DNA from: Phoronis australis
Lineage: Eukaryota > Phoronida > Phoronidae
NCBI GenBank assembly: GCA_002633005.1
Contig: NMRA01000314.1
Location: 1-62,000, forward strand
DNA length: 62,000 bases
Direction: 5' to 3'
Shown: positions 55,469 through 62,000 of the stretch, in pieces
Layout: each line of letters begins with the position of its first letter
Position numbering within the stretch: the stretch's first letter is position 1
The notes under the pieces: model-generated
Seen by the model: the letters and a program-made list of their open reading frames with translations, nothing else
Told to the model about the DNA's origin: nothing
Databases searched by the model: none
Position numbers and translations under genes: made by a program

Positions 55469-55525
55469 TTCTCGAGATCTCGACTTGATTAAAAATGATT
55501 TATTTATTTTTCTATTTTTTCGAGA
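55469..55525. repeat. 'TCGAGATC' palindromic repeat, copy 1
   Basis: TTCTCGAGATCTCGACTTGATTAAAA is followed by an AT-rich stretch and TTTTTCGAGATAGAAC. The same words in related order occur at 57285-57395, which suggests a dispersed palindromic element. Confidence 0.4.
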
Positions 55526-55903
55526 TAGAACTAGTTAGACTCAACCTCGTTGTTTCTGTCTGTTCCGACGCACACCTCTACGTAAATAGCCGAACCGCAT
55601 TTTCCTCTGTACGCTACACGCAAAACGGGAGTAGAGGGCCAATTGATTCCTTCATGGCGTCGCCCCTCTCTGAACAGAAAGGACAATGATATACCAGGAA
55701 AGGGTGGCCACGAATGTCATCAACAGACCTCTTCCAAGGGTTGTGGCCGCTACATATGAAACGATGTATAATAACATTTGTATCAAGAGACCAGCAGTTG
55801 TTGTTACCACCAGACCCATGTTCGTTAGCTTCCCAATTTATAACAAGTGGTATACATTGTAGAAAAAACGGTAGAAAGAGAGTGATAGATGTCTAAGTTG
55901 CAA

Positions 55904-56053
55904 GGGATGGGTCCCTGGAGAAGTTTAGATAGTGTATTTTTGAATTTAAACGTCAGAATCTATTTGCTCTTGAAAACGTGTTTAACAAGTTTTCTCGGAT
56001 TTTTTTCGAGTTATCAAAGCAAGGGTATTTAGACGATGTATACAGCAAAAAGT
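55904..56053. repeat. Long direct repeat, left copy
   Basis: These 150 bases (beginning GGGATGGGTCCCTGGAGAA, ending CAGCAAAAAGT) recur in the same orientation at 56761-56916 with roughly 90% identity over most of the length. The two copies bracket a LINE remnant. They could be a duplication, or ends of an older element into which the LINE inserted. Confidence 0.85.
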
Positions 56054-56640
56054 TATTTTTTAATGTTTATTACGAAACCTTCAGAATACAATGAATATAC
56101 ATAACCCAGAAACGCCAAGAGGCATTAGATCTGGGTTAAAAAATACAAAGAAGTCTATATACAATTATTATACACGAATACATAAATTAAAAAACTGATG
56201 TTAAGATTACAATGATATATGATTACGAATGTAAATAATTCATTTTCATACACATGTATACAATTCTATCCACTCACACAAAGAGATTTAATGTTATAAA
56301 GAAATTCAATTACTATTTCGAATAAAACCTTATTTCCATTTGGGTTGGGTTCTTGACATCCATGTAGAAAAAAATTAATTTTGTTGTACAATTGCGAAAT
56401 TTCAGAATATTTTTTGTAAACATTGGGGTATTGTTCGAATGTCTGGAAAAGCTGTACCCTCTGCTCCTTGCATACCTCACAAGCAAAGAAAACATGAGGA
56501 TATGTCTGGGTGTCTCCACAGGAACACAGAGGCGAAATATTATTAAATTTATGTCAAAATTTCTCGTTGTTTAGGAATAGACCGCATCTTGATCTGTATA
56601 AGGTTATTTCATGGTTGCGAGGATGTTGGAATGATGTCAA
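56054..56640 (-). mobile_element. 5'-truncated LINE: reverse-transcriptase tail and 3' UTR
   Basis: On the minus strand an open stretch without an initiator runs from about 56640 to a TAG at 56266-56268. It reads LYRSRCGLFLNNEKF, one in-frame TGA, HKFNNISPLCSCGDTQTYPH and VFFACEVCKEQR, ending in VLFEIVIEFLYNIKS. The CSCG...H...C zinc-knuckle-like tail and the 'LYRSRCGL' approach are typical of the carboxy end of LINE ORF2 proteins. Below the stop an AT-rich 3' end runs to about 56054, with AATAAACATTAAAAAATA just before the left direct repeat. Only the tail is present, as expected for 5'-truncated retrotransposition. Confidence 0.7.
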
Positions 56641-56760
56641 TGGGACAGGCAAGTCTTGAGTAGTGGTATGCATTTTAAAGTTATTTTGAGAGTGACGATT
56701 GAAGTGCTTTCTTTTATTTTGAATGGTAAGGAATTCCGGTTGTCAATACAAGTTAATATC

Positions 56761-56916
56761 GGGATGGGTCCCTGGAGAAATCCAGATAGTGTCTTTTTGA
56801 ATTTAAACGTCAGAATCTATTTGTTCTTGAAAATGTGTTTAACAAGTTTTCTCGGATTTTTTCGAGTTATGTGTGATTATGAGCAAGGTATTAAGACGAT
56901 ATTTACAGCAAAAAGT
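56761..56916. repeat. Long direct repeat, right copy
   Basis: This is the partner of 55904-56053. It carries a short internal difference near 56870-56890 (GTGTGATTATGAGCAAGGTA in place of a shorter segment) and scattered substitutions elsewhere. Confidence 0.85.
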
Positions 56917-58699
56917 GAACCCTCAACAAAAATGCCGTCCTGACCAAGTGTTTAAAATGGTAGAGCAAACCCTAGTAGTTCAAAATGTTTTCATAAAATC
57001 TGTGTCTTCTATATCTCTCGTTGTGTCTTTCTTTTCTCGGTTGCCCTACCCTCGGCCTGTAGGCTACACTTTAAACCAAAACACTCAATAGATGTCGATA
57101 GCAATCAGGGAATTGAAGCTTCCGGTACACAATAGAACATCCCCATTACCGCTGGAATGTTTGTCAGAGATGAGCATAAGTTGCATTGGGAATGCTTTAC
57201 ACACACGGTGTTCATGGTGACGTGGGTGGGAGCTGTGTAGAAAAGTCTGTGCTTGACTTTCGTAAACATTCCTGGCTTAATTATCTCGGGATTTTAAATT
57301 TCAAAAAAATCAGTTTTTTTCGATTTTTAGTTAAGTCGGAATCTCGAGATCCGGAGATAATTAAATCGGGATATTGAGATCTGAGATAATTAAAAAAGAA
57401 ACGCGCGATGTCATCGTCTGGCCACGAACCAACCTAAGGATTCCAATCCATAATTCGCACTATCCTATAATGAATACTGCACTTAATGATGTATCTATGA
57501 ATTACTTCTGTTCTAAATTTCTTCCTTTCTTCAAGTATTACACACTGCTAGTGGGCACTCGTTTTGCCTCCAGGCTTACTAATTGTTTCGTGGAAAATCC
57601 GGACAACTTCCTTCAACTCTGTTCCCACAATCGTCTTTTCTGGATAAGACAATACAGATGACGTGTTATGATTTGGGCCCATGGTTTACAAGAGCTACGC
57701 ATTCTTGAACAAAACTTTTTCCATTCACTATGAAAATTAAACTTTCATTTTAGTACGTCTCAATGAATTTGTGGCAAGTTTGAAGCTGTTAAGTTCTGCA
57801 AAGAATTCGACAGACACAAATATCTGTCTTTATGCAGTTGCGCCATCTGTGGGATGATGCTGCAAGGATCAGGTGTAATGTTTATGTTCTCTCTATCTCC
57901 CTCAATACAGTCACCTCATTTCAACTCAGTGGAATCATGTACTGTAAATACATTTATACAGTTTTATTGTCGAAAATTGCATTTATACTAATGTCGACAT
58001 GTTTATATCTTAATGCGACTTGAAATAAACTTTACCTCATTTTACTTTTAAAAGTTTATTACAGATTCACCATGCATGTACTGCATAAAAACAAGTTAGA
58101 TACCAAAAGCAATCACTTCAATTCGCGAACACGGTGACAAAGAAAATCCTTCAGTGCCATAGAAAAAAATGACCTTATACGCCACGGGCTTCAAAGAAAG
58201 CAATATAGGGTAGAGTTCAGCAGCTGCCTCACGGCTAGAAAAATGTAGCCTAAATCTCATCTCGTATTCTCATTTAAAATACACGGCAATATCTCGAGTA
58301 GTCTAGCGAGGTCCTAATGAGGTCCTAACGAGGTCCTAGTGTTATTGAGCTATAGCCTAAACTGGCACATTCAATGGCCAAGGAAATGGATAAAACTGAA
58401 ACTACCGCATAAACCCCATTGATGAAAAGATAAGAATTGGAATTTCGTAAGATGTAATTCCTGAACACGGTAAATTGAATTATTTGAAATCTTCGATGGG
58501 ACAACACACACAGACAAGGACTTGGACTAATACTGCAACCAAGGTGGGAGTCTTCGAGTTTAAGGCAGAAACGAGGAATGGTCCGATAGAAAGTAAGACC
58601 TATGGAGGAAGAAGACAGAATCGTGACAGTAGCATGAATGAAATAGCAGGGGGGGGGCTCAACTAGTAGGAAATCTGGACGATGCAGGAAGGTGGGTTG
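56917..58699. other. Repeat-rich non-coding stretch
   Basis: It contains the second TCGAGATC palindromic copy (57285-57395). Near 58296-58342 'GAGGTCCTAA' is repeated three times. No gene is supported. Confidence 0.45.
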
Positions 58700-59330
58700 A
58701 AGTTTCTGCTGAGATTTGTCTACGCACTACCAACCCCAGCAAAGCTGTGTACACGGTGTCTCTGTAGATCCCTCATGTGTATTGCGCAAAGCACCAGCAA
58801 GTCTACAGCATGTGTTGTCATGTTCACTGTCTCCTTCAGGAGGGAGGTACACTTGGAGACACGACAAGGTCTTCGCAGTGGTTGGAGACCACTTAGAGAA
58901 GGAACTGAAGATGGGCCATTAGGTGATAAGAGGCCCAGGATTCACTGGTTTCATAAGCGAAGGAGGTGACATTGGGGAGCAACAAAATGAGAGAAGTGGC
59001 ATTTTGGATACAGCAGGAGATTAGAAGTTCATGGTGGACCTGCACAAGTAACTGTTTTTTTTGTTTTTTTTTCATTCGAATTAGTCGAGACCAAACTTCG
59101 TAACATACTAACGTGGTCAAAACTGACCAAGTAAGTGGTACTTCTGGAGTTGAAGAAGAGAGTATGGAAGAAGCTCACGAGAGGAAGAGGGGGAAATATC
59201 TAGCGCTGGTCGAGAATTGTCAAAAGAACACATGTGGTGTTTTCCCGTGGAAGTTGGATGAAGTTGTTTCGTGGGCCAATCTATGTGGTGGGCGTTACGT
59301 ATGCTGGTTATAACAGGGGGAGAGAGGAAG
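58700..59330 (+). pseudogene. Carboxy-terminal remnant of a retroelement polyprotein
   Basis: Across frame changes and stops the plus strand follows the end of a retroelement protein that I recall as abundant in marine invertebrates and fish. First comes PSCVLRKAPASLQHVLSCSL (near 58770), then GGRYTWRHDKVFAVVGDHLE (near 58850). GFISEGGD and RSGILDTAGD come next, followed by a stop and KFMVDLHK (near 59020). The last pieces are VVKTDQ, MEEAHERKRGKYLALVENCQ (59165-59225) and VVSWANLCGG (near 59265). The order is that of the zinc-knuckle and nuclease-like tail after the reverse transcriptase. Many lesions make it non-functional. No reverse-transcriptase core is visible upstream. Confidence 0.72.
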
Positions 59331-59593
59331 AGAGTGGTGGGTGACATGCGTTAATATAATGAAAGAACATCGCAGTGGTTGTTGATTTTGGACAACACTA
59401 CATGGAGAAAGGAAATATCTGGCGTCCCTAAAGCTGCTGGGGGATTAGATGAGTAGTTAATGCCAATATACATCCCTGGGGCGAGACTGATCACCTCGGT
59501 TGGCACAACAATGGAGACTTTTCTGGAAAGCACCGAAACAGCCGAGGAAGAGAGGACTTCCACCTGACGGCAGGACTTGCATCGTTACACCAT

Positions 59594-60412
59594 ATGTTTG
59601 CAGGTAACAATTTTCTAACGATGGGTGGTCCAAACCAAGGGCAGTTCATAACCCTATGTTTTAGATACAATTTGAAAAAATGCTGTGTTCGGTTTTATTA
59701 CTGTCTGGTAAACAAAATCAAACGCCGGTACAAAATTCCTGCACTCAAATTTATGTTTACCTTCACCAATTTAGACGACGTTTCTTTGACAATGCGACGT
59801 AATTGGTGCTATACGGCGCACATGTATAACTTTTATGCAACTGGGCGCTGGTGCGACAATATTTACAATGAAAGCAGACATATACTGTATTGTCGTAAAA
59901 GAAATGTGCGTTGTCATATCTTGCTAAAACCATCCATCAAATCATGTGCCGATCTCATGTACTGCTCAGGTTCCGAAGGCTCAATGGTACACAAAATTAT
60001 GTGCTGATATTATGGGCATCAGTCTTGCGTGTACTCACTTCTAAGTTCAACACTACACCACTACTCCGTACCCTGTGTTGCGGGGGCGGGTCCGGGGACT
60101 TGTACCACATGTTTAGTGTCTGTCTATTCTAGTGTTCAGAGAAACGTAACCGGAATTTGTAGATACGAGAATGGAGTTGTCTCCATCCATTGCGTTCTGC
60201 GATGTTATCTTAATAGAAGATTGCTGGACTTGTTTGGAGACTGGAGAAAACGAAAGAAACCGTGTCGTTTGACTAGTTTAAAAGTTTCGATTCCACAGGC
60301 CTGGAAAGTGAGCGACCCTAAGGTAAATGTAGTAACGTTCAGGCCAAGCGCCGGGCAGCATTACTGGTCCTGTGGTCTGTTTCTTGAAAGAGACTTAGAG
60401 ATTACCGTATGA
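59594..60412 (+). other. Unidentified Cys-rich open frame with one in-frame TGA
   Basis: A single frame is open for 273 codons except for TGA at 60005-60007. Its composition is unlike the surrounding AT-rich noise: many Cys, Trp, Tyr and Arg. Examples are KKCCVRFYYC, RNWCYTAHMYNFYATGRWC, NVRCH and GTCTTC. After the TGA come ICRYENGVVSIHCVLRC, WRKRKKPCRL and HYWSCGLF. A strong splice-donor match CCTAAG|GTAAAT occurs at 60321/60322 and an acceptor-like CTATTCTAG before 60132, so the second half may be an exon rather than part of one long frame. I recognise no family. It could be a decayed gene, exons of an unknown secreted protein, or chance. Confidence 0.3.
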
Positions 60413-62000
60413 GAAAATCATGCAATGTAGGAATTTTCATGAACATTGAACTATTGGAACTAAGTGCTCGTGATCGCTCATGTGAAAACGTATTCCACAA
60501 GGGATAATGTGACCAGGGATGTTTGCTGCCGAGATATGCCGTATGTGCTCACTTTATTGGAGTATTCCAATGGACTTATCGCAAGCTCCGCCCTCTTGCG
60601 TAATGTCGGTTAACAAACAATAAATTTTACCCGGCAACGTGTTGTTTGTCGGGTAAAATGGCGGCTTGGAAACGAAGGTGTGTCAATATTGCTGCGTTCT
60701 AAATGGTCAGATAAGCCGTCACTCAAAATCCTGACGATAGTTCAACTACGGCGTAGTTGTGAAATTGGCAAAATTAAAGTTGAACTACGTTACAAAAACA
60801 CAAAGAAAGCACACAGAAATAGCGTATACTTAAAATCGACATCAATGAACACTATTATACCTTTACAATTGCTTGTATTTCTTTATTATGTATTGAATTT
60901 CACTTTTAAAAGAGTTGCCCAGGGGAATTTGGCATAAGCATGCACGCATATTTTAAAAATATCCCCCAATGTCAAAAACCAAATGGAGAACACATAGTAC
61001 CTGAGAGAGACCCATTCTGTTGGAAAATGGATTGTTTTGTATGAACAATTGATAAATGTTCTTTTTAACCGATATCAAAACTAACCAATTCATCCATTCG
61101 GCAAAATTATTAATTCCACAAATCGCCCACAGCGGACGCACGAAATCAAATTCTGTGCACTAAACATGCCGTAATCGAAGTGAGGTCAGTTACAGTGTAC
61201 ATTGTGATGGACAGTCAGACTGGTTGCAGTGGTAATACTGTGGTATCTACAATAAGCAATACGTATACCATCGTCACACTGAAAAAGTGCTTAAGCCGTG
61301 CTGAGGAGTCACAGTTGTTTGAACAATAGGAGTCTAGTGTCGTCCTGGATTACACAGTGACAATTCAGTTAAGAAGGATCCAGACCCATATCAGCTGGTA
61401 GTGTTGTTGTTTGTTTTGAAAATATTCTTTGATCACATTCCATGACTTGCTGGTATTTGTTTATATGTATTGAGTTCTTAGTAAAAAAGATTTCTTCGTA
61501 GTTTGAATAAGTAATTCCAAAGTTCCACAGTAGGAACTTAGTTCCTCTTTCATTCGTCAAGTGGCGCGTTAGTTGTGGGTGTAAGTTTCTTTTTTGTATT
61601 TATTTTTTATTGAAATAAGAAGACCTTGTGTTGTAAATGGGTTAATTTTGTGCTGGTGTATTTTGAACCGTGTGTTTTTGTTGGGAAATGTTGTTGATGT
61701 AACTTAATGTTGACATTTGATGAATACTTAATGTCCGGATTTGAGTGTCGATTTTGACTAAAAATGTAATCGACATTGATCTTCTTGAGTTTTCTCGCGT
61801 TCTTTGGCATATACTTGTGTTGTAAATCTATGGTATACACTTGTGTTCTAAATCTTTGGCGTATACTTGTGTTGTAAATAGCAATTTTGAAAAACATCTT
61901 TTTATTTCCTTTTCATGCAATTGATTTGTTTTTAATGCATTTATTGCCCAGATAACATCACGTAGCCAGTCTGAGGTTGGGTGCCTCAGTTCTGGCTTTA
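60413..62000. other. Right flank, no gene established
   Basis: ATGGCGGCTTGGAAACGAAG|GTGTGT at 60658 looks like a start codon in good context followed by a donor, and could be the first exon of a gene beyond the window. An inverted repeat (ATTTTACCCG / CGGGTAAAAT) ends at this ATG. Nothing else coding is supported. Confidence 0.3.
61802..61880. repeat. 26-bp tandem repeat, three copies
   Basis: TTTGGCATATACTTGTGTTG and the following TAAATC recur three times with small changes, and a half unit (GTGTTGTAAAT) lies earlier near 61628. AT-rich, no coding content. Confidence 0.8.

Noticed and set aside
60005-60007. In-frame TGA as a selenocysteine codon
   Set aside because: The context matches no known selenoprotein and no SECIS structure was recognised. 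A nonsense change or exon border is simpler.

Overview
This is animal nuclear DNA. Genes are split into many short exons with GT-AG (and two apparent GC-AG) introns, the DNA is AT-rich, and intergenic and intronic space is full of minisatellites, foldback (MITE-like) elements and decayed transposons. There are no operons, ribosome binding sites or CRISPR arrays. Two genes have clear animal orthologues, and the transposon remnants are types common in marine invertebrates. A marine invertebrate fits, perhaps an invertebrate deuterostome, but I cannot name the species. A 752-base run of N (34516-35267) shows that this is a draft assembly.

Left third (1-25760): two metabolic genes sit head to head. 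On the minus strand is a peroxisomal trans-2-enoyl-CoA reductase (PECR) with seven exons visible between 6654 and 1377; the terminal exon is not found. On the plus strand is a complete methionine synthase reductase (MTRR), 14 exons from 7770 to 25759, which joins in frame to 748 residues. About 1.1 kb separates the two start codons, and that interval carries foldback DNA. MTRR intron 1 contains a broken THAP zinc-finger gene. Later MTRR introns contain 47-bp and 15-bp tandem arrays.

Middle (25760-53600): three genes I do not recognise, all on the plus strand. Gene A (30563-34268) and gene B (51894-53589) are diverged tandem paralogues. They encode a basic, disordered N-terminal half, a Gly/Asn/Ser-rich segment, a Cys-rich juxtamembrane patch and a Leu-rich membrane segment. 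Gene A continues through a 21-nt microexon into a glycosylation-rich, Cys-containing ectodomain; the matching exons of B were not found. Between them lies a five-exon gene (42643-48122) for a small secreted protein with three EF-hands. This cluster is the most likely undescribed material in the window. Around it are a decayed minus-strand mobile gene with a TSO1-like CXC motif (37131-38330), several foldbacks and minisatellites, and the gap.

Right part (53600-62000): mostly repeats. There is a 54-bp minisatellite, a 5'-truncated LINE between two long direct repeats, a second retroelement carboxy-terminal remnant (58700-59330), and an unusual Cys-rich open frame with one in-frame TGA (59594-60412).

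Exon borders were set by hand from protein similarity, splice consensus and phase agreement. PECR and MTRR assignments rest on remembered family sequences, not on a search.
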